Made by a program: the position numbers and the translations under genes | Notes under the pieces: model-generated | What the model was told of the DNA's origin: nothing | Databases searched by the model: none | What the model saw: only the letters and a program-made list of their open reading frames with translations | DNA from: Frankiales bacterium | Lineage (GTDB): Bacteria > Actinomycetota > Actinomycetes > Mycobacteriales > SCTD01 | NCBI GenBank assembly: GCA_025464795.1 | Contig: JAODNB010000169.1 | Location: 1 to 6,770, forward strand | Reading direction: 5' to 3' | Length of the DNA: 6,770 nt | Shown: one piece after another, positions 1 to 6,288 of the stretch | How positions within the stretch are numbered: the stretch's first letter is position 1 | How the letters are laid out: each line of letters opens with the position of its first letter

Positions 1-2
1 GG

Positions 3-332
3 TCCGAGGGTGGCGCGTCCGAGGGCGCGGCACCGGCGACCGAAGGCGCTGCGGCACCGGCGCCCGACGCGCCGGCCGGACCCGTTGCTGACGGCTCCAG
101 CCCGAACCCCGCACCCAGCGCTCCTGCCGAGGCGACCAGCGCTCCCGCCGAGACCTCCAGCGCTCCTGCCGAGACGCCCACCGCTCCCGCCGAGGCGCCC
201 AGTGCTCCGGCCGAGGCGGCGCCCAGTGCTCCCGCAGCGCCGACAGAGGCCCCTGGCGCTCCTGCCCCCGTCGAGACCGCTCCGTCTTCCACTTCCTCTT
301 CCGCACCGGAGGCCGCACCCGTCGAGAACTGA
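3..332 (+). CDS. C-terminal end of an unidentified protein with an Ala/Pro/Glu-rich repeat tail (5' partial)
   Basis: The open frame enters from the left edge (first whole codon at 3) and ends at TGA 330-332, leaving about 109 codons. No start lies in the window, so this is the end of a longer gene. The visible part is low complexity: Ala, Pro, Ser, Glu, Thr and Gly dominate and there is almost no Lys, Arg or aromatic residue. Its centre is a run of SAPAE-type heptads, and the tail ends in a Ser-rich patch followed by EAAPVEN. I chose this frame over the overlapping +1 frame (10-492) because that one gives an implausible Arg/Pro-only protein running into the next gene. Such acidic Ala/Pro tails are usually disordered and occur on many unrelated actinobacterial proteins, so the function cannot be told. 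I see no convincing terminator after it. Confidence 0.6.
   Translation, partial: SEGGASEGAAPATEGAAAPAPDAPAGPVADGSSPNPAPSAPAEATSAPAETSSAPAETPTAPAEAPSAPAEAAPSAPAAPTEAPGAPAPVETAPSSTSSSAPEAAPVEN
117..224 (+). repeat. 21-nt in-frame tandem repeat encoding SAPAE-type heptads
   Basis: Consecutive units start at 117, 138, 159, 180 and 201. Each begins AGC/AGT/ACC GCT CCN GCC GAG and codes for S/T-A-P-A-E plus two variable residues. The last unit is one codon longer (201-224), and a decayed sixth copy follows at 225-245. The units differ mostly at third positions and in the last two codons, so this is a diverged coding minisatellite, not a recent duplication. It builds the disordered tail of the partial protein. 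Confidence 0.75.
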
Positions 333-356
333 CACGTTGATCCGATCGGGCGAATC

Positions 357-386
357 CTGCACAAACCGGTGCAAGGCGTTTACTCT
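357..386 (+). promoter_or_regulatory. weak candidate promoter and small dyad upstream of the c-di-GMP gene
   Basis: In the 92-nt gap before the c-di-GMP gene, TACTCT (381-386) fits the loose actinobacterial TANNNT -10 pattern. A poor -35 match, CTGCAC (357-362), lies 18 nt upstream. The -35 overlaps a small dyad, TGCAC (358-362), six bases, GTGCA (369-373), which could be an operator or a weak hairpin. If used, transcription would begin near 393, giving a leader of about 32 nt before the ATG at 425. The matches are only partial, so this is a suggestion. Confidence 0.2.
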
Positions 387-410
387 GCGTGAGCAGGTCA
401 TCGCGCGATC

Positions 411-415
411 GGAGG
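411..415 (+). promoter_or_regulatory. ribosome binding site deciding the start of the GAF-GGDEF-EAL gene
   Basis: GGAGG at 411-415 sits 9 nt before the ATG at 425. The longer in-frame alternative, GTG 389, has only AAGG 12 nt upstream. A further in-frame GTG at 419 is too close to GGAGG. This favours ATG 425. Confidence 0.6.
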
Positions 416-424
416 CGGGTGCTC

Positions 425-2269
425 ATGGACGGGTCCGCAGGCGAGGTACGACGCGCGCGCGCCCTCGTCGAGCTGCACGAGACGCTCGGTGAGGCCCAGC
501 TCGATCTCGAGGTCCTGCTCGAGCGCGCGGCGATCCAGGTCGCCGACCTGCTGGGGAACTCTGCCGCCATCTGGGCGCTCGAGCGCGGCGCGATCACGCT
601 GCGGGCCTTCGCCCAGGACGACCCGGTCAAGCGCGACCTCATGGTCTCGCTCACCGACGGGGTGCAGCACTCGCTCGAGGACCCGCTCGGCATCGTGATC
701 AGCGGCCGGGAGCCGCTGACCAAGACCCGCGAGCAGGTGCTCGACTGGCTGCCCCACCTCGAGGCGCCTTACCGCGCCTACTACGCCGCCCACATGGTCG
801 AGGGCCTGCTCGTCGTACCCCTGTGGTGCCGCGGGGAGCCGCTCGGTGCCCTCGGCGTCACGCGGGACGAGGGGGGCGAGCCCTTCACGCCTGACGACGT
901 CGCGTTCCTGCAGCAGGTGGCGCGGGTCGTGGCCCTGACCCTTGCGAACGCGGTCCTGTTCGACGAGGCGCATGAGGCTCGGCGCCGTACGGAGGCCATG
1001 TCGCGGGAGGACGACCTGACGGGGCTGCTGAACCGGCGCGGGTTCCTCGACGACCTTCGTGCTCACCTCGAGGACCCGCACCGCGAGAGCAGCACGCTCG
1101 TGGCTGTGCTGGACATGGACGGGTTTCGACTCGTCAACGACGGGTTCGGGCACGCGGCGGGGGACCTCGTCCTGGCGGGGATCGCCGCCCGGCTCTGCGC
1201 GGCGCTGCCTCCCGGCACGCCGGTCGCCCGGATCGGGGCGGACGAGTTCGCGATCCTGGTCGAGGCGCTGGACGACGAGATGGCGGCGGACATCGTCGAG
1301 CAGGCCGTGCTCGAGTGCAGCGGCACCTTGACCGTCGTGGGCCTGTCCGTACCGCTGAGGGTGAGTGTCGGCACGGTCGTGCCTGCCTCGAAGGACGCCG
1401 ACGAAGCGCTGCTGCAGGCTGACCTCGCCATGACGCGGGCGAAGCGACGCGGAGCGATGGTCGCGGCCTACGACCCCCGTCTGGACGACCCGGCGACGCG
1501 ACGTCTGCGCGACGTCCTCACGCTGCGACGCGTCATCTCTGCGGGGGAGCTGGTCGTGCACTACCAGCCGGTGGTCCCCGTCGGGCGCGGCCCGATGCGC
1601 CTGGAGGCGCTCGTACGCAGGAACGTCGAGGGGCGGCTGCTCCCGCCGAACGGCTGGCTCCAGACCGCTGCGAGCGCCGGCCTGATGCCCGAGCTGACCG
1701 ACAGCGTCCTGGGCAAGGTGGTGGACCAGCTCGAGCGGTGGTGGGGCGCCGGGCTCGACATCGAGGTGGCCGTCAACGTGCCCGCTCCGGTGCTGGCCGC
1801 TCCCGAGGTGGTCAACGCGATCGTCGCGCGACTGGACAAGGCCGGACTCCCACGGCGGGCGCTGTCGGTCGAGGTGACCGAGGGCGACCTGGTGGGCCCG
1901 CAGGCGAAGGCGGCGCTGACGCGCTGCCACGACGCGGACATCGGCGTCGCGGTGGACGACTTCGGCACGGGCTGGTCCGCGCTGTCCTACCTCGTCGACC
2001 TTCCCCTGCGAACGCTCAAGATCGACCGCAGCTTCGTCGACGGCTGCGACGTCGACCCCCGGCGCGCCTGCGTGGTCAGGGCGGTCGTCGACATCGCGCA
2101 CGAGCTCGACCTGAGCGTCATCGCCGAGGGAGTCGAGACGAGGGCTGTCGCCGACGCCGTGATCGACCTCGGGGCCGACGCCATCCAGGGCTACCTGTTC
2201 GCGCGGCCGAGCAGCGCCGGAGACCTCGATCACCTGCTCCGGTCAGGGCTCGTCGCCGTGCGCTCCTAG
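425..2269 (+). CDS. GAF-GGDEF-EAL cyclic-di-GMP turnover protein, probably a phosphodiesterase
   Basis: A 614-residue cytoplasmic protein with no signal peptide or membrane segment. Residues ~15-170 resemble a GAF sensor domain; a charged linker (~177-195) leads into a GGDEF domain from DDLTGLLNRRGF (196). The metal/substrate segment LDMDGFRLVND (229-239) is kept, but the signature reads GADEF (271-275) and no RxxD inhibitory site precedes it. The EAL domain follows: YQP (380), EAL (394-396), N451, EVTE (483-486), DDFGTG (511-516), KIDRSF (from K532), AEGVET (from A567) and QGY (588). These are the usual metal-binding and catalytic positions of active EAL phosphodiesterases. I infer hydrolysis of c-di-GMP to pGpG, with the GGDEF half either weakly active or a GTP-binding regulatory domain. 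The GAF ligand is unknown. An extended start at GTG 389 (626 residues) is possible. cobD begins 19 nt downstream, so co-transcription is likely. Confidence 0.93.
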   Translation: MDGSAGEVRRARALVELHETLGEAQLDLEVLLERAAIQVADLLGNSAAIWALERGAITLRAFAQDDPVKRDLMVSLTDGVQHSLEDPLGIVISGREPLTKTREQVLDWLPHLEAPYRAYYAAHMVEGLLVVPLWCRGEPLGALGVTRDEGGEPFTPDDVAFLQQVARVVALTLANAVLFDEAHEARRRTEAMSREDDLTGLLNRRGFLDDLRAHLEDPHRESSTLVAVLDMDGFRLVNDGFGHAAGDLVLAGIAARLCAALPPGTPVARIGADEFAILVEALDDEMAADIVEQAVLECSGTLTVVGLSVPLRVSVGTVVPASKDADEALLQADLAMTRAKRRGAMVAAYDPRLDDPATRRLRDVLTLRRVISAGELVVHYQPVVPVGRGPMRLEALVRRNVEGRLLPPNGWLQTAASAGLMPELTDSVLGKVVDQLERWWGAGLDIEVAVNVPAPVLAAPEVVNAIVARLDKAGLPRRALSVEVTEGDLVGPQAKAALTRCHDADIGVAVDDFGTGWSALSYLVDLPLRTLKIDRSFVDGCDVDPRRACVVRAVVDIAHELDLSVIAEGVETRAVADAVIDLGADAIQGYLFARPSSAGDLDHLLRSGLVAVRS

Positions 2270-2288
2270 GCACTCGTAGGCTGGCGCC

Positions 2289-3221
2289 GTGACCTCCCGT
2301 GCTTGGCCCACCGCCCTCGGTATCGCCGGCGGGCTCGGTCTTGACGCCCTGCTGGCCGATCCCCGCCGGGGCCACCCGGTCGCTGCCTTCGGCACGGTTG
2401 CCGGTGCCGCGGAACGCCTGCTGCACAAGGACTCTCGGGCCGTGGGCGGCCTCTACGCCGGAACCCTCGCGGGCGGGGTGTACGGAGCGGCGGTGCTCCT
2501 CGCGCCGGCCAGGCCTTCGCACGTGGCCGCGGTCACGGCTTTCGCTACGTGGTCCGTCGTGGGAGGCACCACGCTGCGGCGGGAGGCCGCGACGATGCAG
2601 GCGCTGCTCGAGGACGGGAACCTTGACGGCAGTCGGGCGCGGCTGTCTCACCTGTGCGGCCGTGACCCGTCGGAGCTGGACGCGTCCGGCCTTGCCCGGG
2701 CGACCGTCGAGTCCGTCGCCGAGAACACCAGCGACGCGGTGGTGGGTCCGCTGTTCTGGGGCGCGATCGCCGGCGTGCCAGGGCTTCTCGGCTACCGCGC
2801 GATCAACACGCTCGACGCGATGGTGGGTCACAAGTCCGAGCGCTACCTGCGGTTCGGCTGGGCCGCCGCCCGGTTGGATGACGCCGCGAACCTGCTGCCG
2901 TCGCGGCTCACCGCGGCCCTGGCCGCAGCCCTCGCACCGTTGGTCGGCGGGAGGTCGGCCACGGCCCTGCGGGTGTGGCGACGGGACGGGCACAAGCACC
3001 CGTCGCCCAATGCGGGGCCCGTCGAAGCGGCCTTCGCGGGTGCGCTCGGCAGGACGCTCGGTGGCCGGCTCAGCTACGCCGGACGCGTGGAGGAGCGGCC
3101 GCTGCTCGGGAACGGTCCGGCGCCCGAGGTGGGCGACATCGCCCGCGCAGCAAGGCTCTCTGCTGCTGTCTCGGTCGCGGCGGGCGTACTAGCTGTCGCT
3201 GCGCGGCTGGGGCACCGTTGA
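2289..3221 (+). CDS. cobD: adenosylcobinamide-phosphate synthase CobD/CbiB
   Basis: A 310-residue polytopic membrane protein, normal length for the CobD/CbiB family. The family attaches the (R)-1-amino-2-propanol O-phosphate (or aminopropanol) arm to adenosylcobyric acid, giving adenosylcobinamide phosphate in late vitamin B12 synthesis. Family signatures are clear: an N-terminal LDALLADPRRGHPVAAFG (18-35), GRD (124-126), RATVESVAENTSD (137-149) followed by PLFW, then GYRAINTLDAMVGHKSERY (168-186), FGWAAARLDDAANLLPSRL (189-207) and SPNAGPVEAAFAGALG (239-254). Hydrophobic stretches near 10-23, 55-73, 78-92, 150-168, 207-220 and 290-306 fit an inner-membrane protein. GTG 2289 fits the family N-terminus, although its ribosome binding site is weak; translation may be coupled to the gene ending 19 nt upstream. 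Its stop overlaps the cobQ start. Not the Salmonella-type CobD, which is a threonine-phosphate decarboxylase. Confidence 0.95.
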   Translation: MTSRAWPTALGIAGGLGLDALLADPRRGHPVAAFGTVAGAAERLLHKDSRAVGGLYAGTLAGGVYGAAVLLAPARPSHVAAVTAFATWSVVGGTTLRREAATMQALLEDGNLDGSRARLSHLCGRDPSELDASGLARATVESVAENTSDAVVGPLFWGAIAGVPGLLGYRAINTLDAMVGHKSERYLRFGWAAARLDDAANLLPSRLTAALAAALAPLVGGRSATALRVWRRDGHKHPSPNAGPVEAAFAGALGRTLGGRLSYAGRVEERPLLGNGPAPEVGDIARAARLSAAVSVAAGVLAVAARLGHR

Positions 3222-4702
3222 GCGGAGCGCTGCTCGTCGCGGGCACCACGTCCGATGCCGGCAAGTCGGTGCTCACCGCAGGGCTGTGCCGATGGCTGGC
3301 CCGGCAGGGGGTGAAGGTCGCTCCGTTCAAGGCTCAGAACATGTCGCTGAACTCCGCGGTCACGGTGGACGGTGCCGAGATCGGCCGGGCCCAGGCCGTG
3401 CAGGCTGCGGCGGCAGGGATCGCGCCCGAGGCGGCGATGAACCCGGTGCTCCTCAAGCCGGGGTCCGACCGCACCTCGCAGGTCGTGCTGCTCGGCAAGC
3501 CGTACGCCGACGTCTCGGCCCTGACCTACCGGGACGTGAAGCCCGCTCTGCTCGAGGTGGCGCTGGAGTGCCTGGCAGACCTGCGATCCCGGTTCGACGT
3601 GGTGATCTGCGAGGGCGCCGGTTCACCGGCGGAGATCAACCTCCGGGCCACCGACATCGCCAACATGGGGCTCGCTCGCGCGGCGGGGCTGCCGGTTCTC
3701 GTCGTCGGCGACATCAACCCCGGGGGCGTCTTCGCCGGGCTGTTCGGGACGCTCGCGCTGCTTTCCCCGGAGGATCAGGCGCTGATCTGCGGCTTCGTCG
3801 TCAACAAGTTCCGCGGCGACCCCGCGCTGCTGCAGCCTGGGCTCGACATGCTGCGCGACCTGACCGGCCGTCCGACCCTCGGTGTCATCCCCTGGACGGA
3901 GGGTCTCGAGCTCGACGTCGAGGACTCGCTCGGGCTCTCCGCTCCTGTGGCGCCGGTCCCGGCTGTCGGGCGCGATGTCTTGCGGGTCAGCGTGATCCGG
4001 TTGCCCCGGCTGTCGAACTGGACGGACATCGACGCCCTCCGTACCGAACCCGGGGTGCTGGTGCGCTTCGCCACCACCCCGGAGGAGCTCGCCGACGCCG
4101 ACCTCGTGATCCTGCCCGGGACCCGGCAGACCGTGTCGGACCTGGCCTGGCTCCGCGACCGCGGCCTCGACCTGGCGTTACGGCGGCACGAGGGCGCACT
4201 GCTCGGCATCTGCGGGGGGTACCAGATGCTCGGGAGCAGCATCGTCGATGACGTCGAGTCGTCGGCAGGTGCTGTCGACGGCCTAGGACTGCTGCCCGTG
4301 ACGACGGTCTTCGGACGGTCGAAGGTGCTGGCTCGGGCGACGGGGGAGTGGCGCGGTCACGTGGTCGACACGGCGTACGAGATCCACCACGGCGTGATCA
4401 CACCCGCCGCCGGTGAGCCGTTCCTCGACGGGGTCTGCGTCGGTGCGGTGAGCGGCACCGTGTGGCACGGCGCGTTGGAGAGCGACGGGTTCCGTCGGGC
4501 GTACCTGTCCGAGGTCGCGGCCCTGGTGGGACGGGAGTGGGAGCCGGGGACGCGGCGCTTCGAGGACGTGCGGCAGGCTCGGCTCGACCTCCTGGGCGAT
4601 GTCGTTGCCGACCACCTGGACACCGATGCCGTGCTGCGCCTGCTGGACGAGGGCGCTCCCCTCGGCCTGCCGTTCGTACCCCCCGGTGCCCCTGGGGGCT
4701 AG
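3218..4702 (+). CDS. cobQ: cobyric acid synthase CobQ/CbiP (glutamine-hydrolysing)
   Basis: A 494-residue cytoplasmic enzyme of usual family length. It performs four ATP- and glutamine-dependent amidations (side chains b, d, e and g) of adenosylcobyrinic acid a,c-diamide to give adenosylcobyric acid, the substrate of CobD. The N-terminal dethiobiotin-synthetase-like ATPase domain has the P-loop GTTSDAGKS (9-17), PFKAQNMSLNS (36-46), EGAGSPAEINL, DIANMGLA and NKFRGD. The C-terminal class I amidotransferase domain has GICGGYQMLG with nucleophile C332, and YEIHHG with H390/H391. Two usual motifs vary: PGTRQT (300-305) where the family normally has PGSKNT, and DINPGGVFA where DIDRGGVFA is common. 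TTG 3218 is the only start ahead of the P-loop that does not run deep into cobD; it overlaps the cobD stop as TTGA, with a weak GGGG (3209-3212) 5 nt before it. This implies translational coupling. The stop shares a CTAG with the convergent exporter. Confidence 0.95.
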   Translation: MSGALLVAGTTSDAGKSVLTAGLCRWLARQGVKVAPFKAQNMSLNSAVTVDGAEIGRAQAVQAAAAGIAPEAAMNPVLLKPGSDRTSQVVLLGKPYADVSALTYRDVKPALLEVALECLADLRSRFDVVICEGAGSPAEINLRATDIANMGLARAAGLPVLVVGDINPGGVFAGLFGTLALLSPEDQALICGFVVNKFRGDPALLQPGLDMLRDLTGRPTLGVIPWTEGLELDVEDSLGLSAPVAPVPAVGRDVLRVSVIRLPRLSNWTDIDALRTEPGVLVRFATTPEELADADLVILPGTRQTVSDLAWLRDRGLDLALRRHEGALLGICGGYQMLGSSIVDDVESSAGAVDGLGLLPVTTVFGRSKVLARATGEWRGHVVDTAYEIHHGVITPAAGEPFLDGVCVGAVSGTVWHGALESDGFRRAYLSEVAALVGREWEPGTRRFEDVRQARLDLLGDVVADHLDTDAVLRLLDEGAPLGLPFVPPGAPGG

Positions 4703-6207
4703 ACGGCGACGGTCTCCTTGAGGGCCAGCGCGGCGTCCTCGCTGCTCACCCGCACCAGCGCGTTGGTGATCAGCGCCGCGGTGTAGAGGATCGCGCCGCC
4801 GACCAGGAAGCCGGTCGACCAGCCGGACACCAGTGCGTCGTTGACCTTGCTGATCAGCTGCGGCGTGCCGTGACCGGCCTGGATCTGACCGCTCGCTGCC
4901 TTGATGCCGGGGAACAGCCCGGTCGTCCGGGAGGTGCTGACGGCGGTCAGGATGGCGAGGCCGAGGGCGCCGCCGACCTGCTGGCCGGCGTTCAGCAGCG
5001 CCGAGGCGATGCCTGCGTCCTCCTGCGGCACGCCGGCGACAGCGGAGCTGGTGAGGGCGACGAAGGTCAGGCCCATGCCGAACGCGACCAGTGCCAGCGA
5101 CGGCAGGATCGTGCCGGCGTAGCTCGAGTCGGGCTGCAGTCGCAGACCGAGGACGATCAGCCCCGTGCCGGCGAGGAAGGGCCCGGCGGTCAGCAGCGGA
5201 CGCGGTCCGATCCTGCCGATCAGCGTCGACCCGATCCCGGCGCCGGTCCCGATGAGCACGGTCATCGGGAGGAAGGCCAGCCCGGACCTGATGGGGCTGT
5301 AGCCGTTCACCTGCTGCATCCAGAGGATCAGGAAGAAGAAGATCGCGAAGATGCCGGCGCCGATGAACAGCGAGCCGAGGTCGGCGCCGAGCACCGAGCG
5401 GTTCTGGAAGATCCGGAACGGCACCAAGGGGTTCGCGGAGCGGGCCTGCACGACGGCGAAGGCGATCAGCAGGACCACGGCTCCGGCGAGCAGGCCCACG
5501 GTGCGGCCGTCGCTCCAGCCGTAGTCGTTGCCCTTGACGAGGGCGAAGACCAACGTCATGAGGGCACCGGTGACCAGGAAGGCGCCCGGGATGTCGAAGC
5601 CCTGAGCCCGCTCGTCCCTGCTCTCGGGCACGAAGCGCAGCGCACCGGTGACGGCGAGGACAGCGATGGGGATGTTGACGAACAGGACCCAGCGCCACGA
5701 GGCGTACTCGGTGAGCACGCCACCGAGGATGAGGCCGAGGGCCGCGCCGCCGGCGGTGATGGCCGACCAGATGCCGAGGGCCTTGTTGCGCTCGTCGCCC
5801 TCCTCGAACACCACGGTGAGCAGCGACAGCGCGGCAGGGGACATGAGGGCCGCCCCGATGCCCTGCAGGGCGCGCGCCACGATGAGCAGGCCGAGGCTGC
5901 CGGAGATGCCTCCGAGGAACGAGGCGACTGCGAACAGGACCGCGCCGCCCATGAAGACCTGTCGACGACCGATCCGGTCGGCGATCTTGCCGCCGAGCAG
6001 CAGGAAGCCGCCGAAGGTGAGGGTGTACGCCGTGACGACCCACGACAGGTCGCTGCTGCTCCGGACGTGCAGCGAGGTCGCGATGTCCGGGAGGGCGACG
6101 TTCACGATGGTGGCGTCGAGCACCACCATCAGCTGGGCGATGGCGACGGTCACCAGGGCGAGGCCCTTGTGAACGGTCCGGCCGTCGGAATGGGTCAGGT
6201 CTGCCAT
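4699..6207 (-). CDS. MFS transporter, DHA2 (14-TM drug:H+ antiporter) family
   Basis: A 502-residue inner-membrane exporter of the EmrB/QacA/LfrA type, presumably driven by proton antiport. Motif D1, LDATIVNVALP (30-40), is in TM1. Motif A, GKIADRIGRR (73-82), follows TM2. RALQGIGAALMSPAALSLL begins at 112, and GGAALGLILGG (153-163) is motif C with Leu in place of the usual Pro. SWRWVLFVNIP (170-180) is typical of DHA2. The length and the number of hydrophobic stretches fit 14 TM segments, with an outside loop before the last one, as is usual in DHA2. ATG 6207 is chosen for its strong GAGGGAG site; the longer TTG at 6237 has no such site and lies near the predicted transcription start. The substrate cannot be read from sequence; antibiotics, dyes or a self-made metabolite are all possible. 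A divergent TetR gene next door is the expected local repressor. Confidence 0.93.
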   Translation of the reverse strand: MADLTHSDGRTVHKGLALVTVAIAQLMVVLDATIVNVALPDIATSLHVRSSSDLSWVVTAYTLTFGGFLLLGGKIADRIGRRQVFMGGAVLFAVASFLGGISGSLGLLIVARALQGIGAALMSPAALSLLTVVFEEGDERNKALGIWSAITAGGAALGLILGGVLTEYASWRWVLFVNIPIAVLAVTGALRFVPESRDERAQGFDIPGAFLVTGALMTLVFALVKGNDYGWSDGRTVGLLAGAVVLLIAFAVVQARSANPLVPFRIFQNRSVLGADLGSLFIGAGIFAIFFFLILWMQQVNGYSPIRSGLAFLPMTVLIGTGAGIGSTLIGRIGPRPLLTAGPFLAGTGLIVLGLRLQPDSSYAGTILPSLALVAFGMGLTFVALTSSAVAGVPQEDAGIASALLNAGQQVGGALGLAILTAVSTSRTTGLFPGIKAASGQIQAGHGTPQLISKVNDALVSGWSTGFLVGGAILYTAALITNALVRVSSEDAALALKETVAV

Positions 6208-6213
6208 GCGGAA

Positions 6214-6220
6214 CTCCCTC
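6214..6220 (-). promoter_or_regulatory. ribosome binding site deciding the MFS exporter start
   Basis: On the - strand GAGGGAG is followed by 6 nt (TTCCGC) and the ATG at 6207. This is the strongest Shine-Dalgarno sequence in the window. It rejects the in-frame TTG at 6237, which would place it inside the coding region. Confidence 0.75.
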
Positions 6221-6239
6221 TGCGTACGGTGACTCAACG

Positions 6240-6269
6240 ACCGTAGACTCTTGACCCTTCAACAGTCAA
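6240..6269 (-). promoter_or_regulatory. candidate promoter of the MFS exporter gene
   Basis: On the - strand TTGACT (6269-6264) matches the -35 consensus at five of six bases. After 18 nt comes TACGGT (6245-6240), a TANNNT-type -10. Transcription would start near 6233, leaving a leader of about 26 nt that contains the GAGGGAG site. The -35 box is the right arm of the TTGAC/GTCAA dyad, so a protein bound there would block this promoter. Confidence 0.45.
6251..6269. promoter_or_regulatory. candidate TetR operator: TTGAC-N9-GTCAA dyad
   Basis: Perfect 5-bp inverted arms, TTGAC (6251-6255) and GTCAA (6265-6269), are separated by 9 nt, giving a 19-bp dyad. The arms are also the -35 boxes of the two divergent promoters. 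TCAAC also occurs at 6234-6238 and 6259-6263, so extra half-sites are possible. Operators of TetR-family proteins are typically short dyads between divergent genes, which fits. The assignment to this regulator is inferred, and part of the symmetry could simply come from two facing -35 boxes. Confidence 0.45.
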
Positions 6270-6281
6270 CGCGTGTAGAGT
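6251..6281 (+). promoter_or_regulatory. candidate promoter of the TetR-family gene
   Basis: TTGACC (6251-6256) matches -35 at five of six bases. TAGAGT (6276-6281) matches the -10 consensus at four of six, with a rather long 19-nt spacer; TGTAGA (6274-6279) gives 17 nt but a poorer -10. From TAGAGT, transcription would start around 6288-6289, exactly at the GTG start codon, which suggests a leaderless mRNA. This promoter overlaps the divergent exporter promoter almost completely. Confidence 0.45.
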
Positions 6282-6288
6282 GACGTGC

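Noticed and set aside
342..349. CCGATCGG palindrome, with a related CGATCG at 406-411
   Set aside because: Short GATC-centred palindromes are expected by chance at this GC content and show no clear link to a promoter.
10..492. + strand open frame of 160 codons at the left edge
   Set aside because: It is a shifted reading of the Ala/Pro-rich tail, giving a product made largely of Arg, Pro and Leu that runs through the intergenic gap into the c-di-GMP gene.
398..2233. 611-codon antisense frame across the GAF-GGDEF-EAL gene
   Set aside because: A shadow frame common in high-GC DNA; no recognisable motif, whereas the + strand carries all the family motifs.
2270..2288. Cobalamin riboswitch before cobD
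   Set aside because: The gap is only 19 nt, far too short, and I saw no B12-box-like element in the 333-424 gap either.
2118..2999. 293-codon - strand frame across the EAL/cobD junction
   Set aside because: Arg/Gly/Pro-rich shadow; the + strand has two well-supported genes here.
4680..4698. CCCCC-N9-GGGGG hairpin just before the shared stop codons
   Set aside because: The stem is only 5 bp, lies inside cobQ and has no T-run on either strand, so I do not call it a terminator.
4462..6246. 594-codon + strand frame opposite the exporter
   Set aside because: A Gly/Glu/Asp/Gln-rich shadow of the MFS gene with no domain signature; it would also overlap the end of cobQ.
4283..6262. 659-codon - strand frame overlapping the exporter and cobQ
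   Set aside because: Its product is Arg/Pro/His-rich with no hydrophobic segments or motifs, and it lies out of frame over the clear MFS gene.
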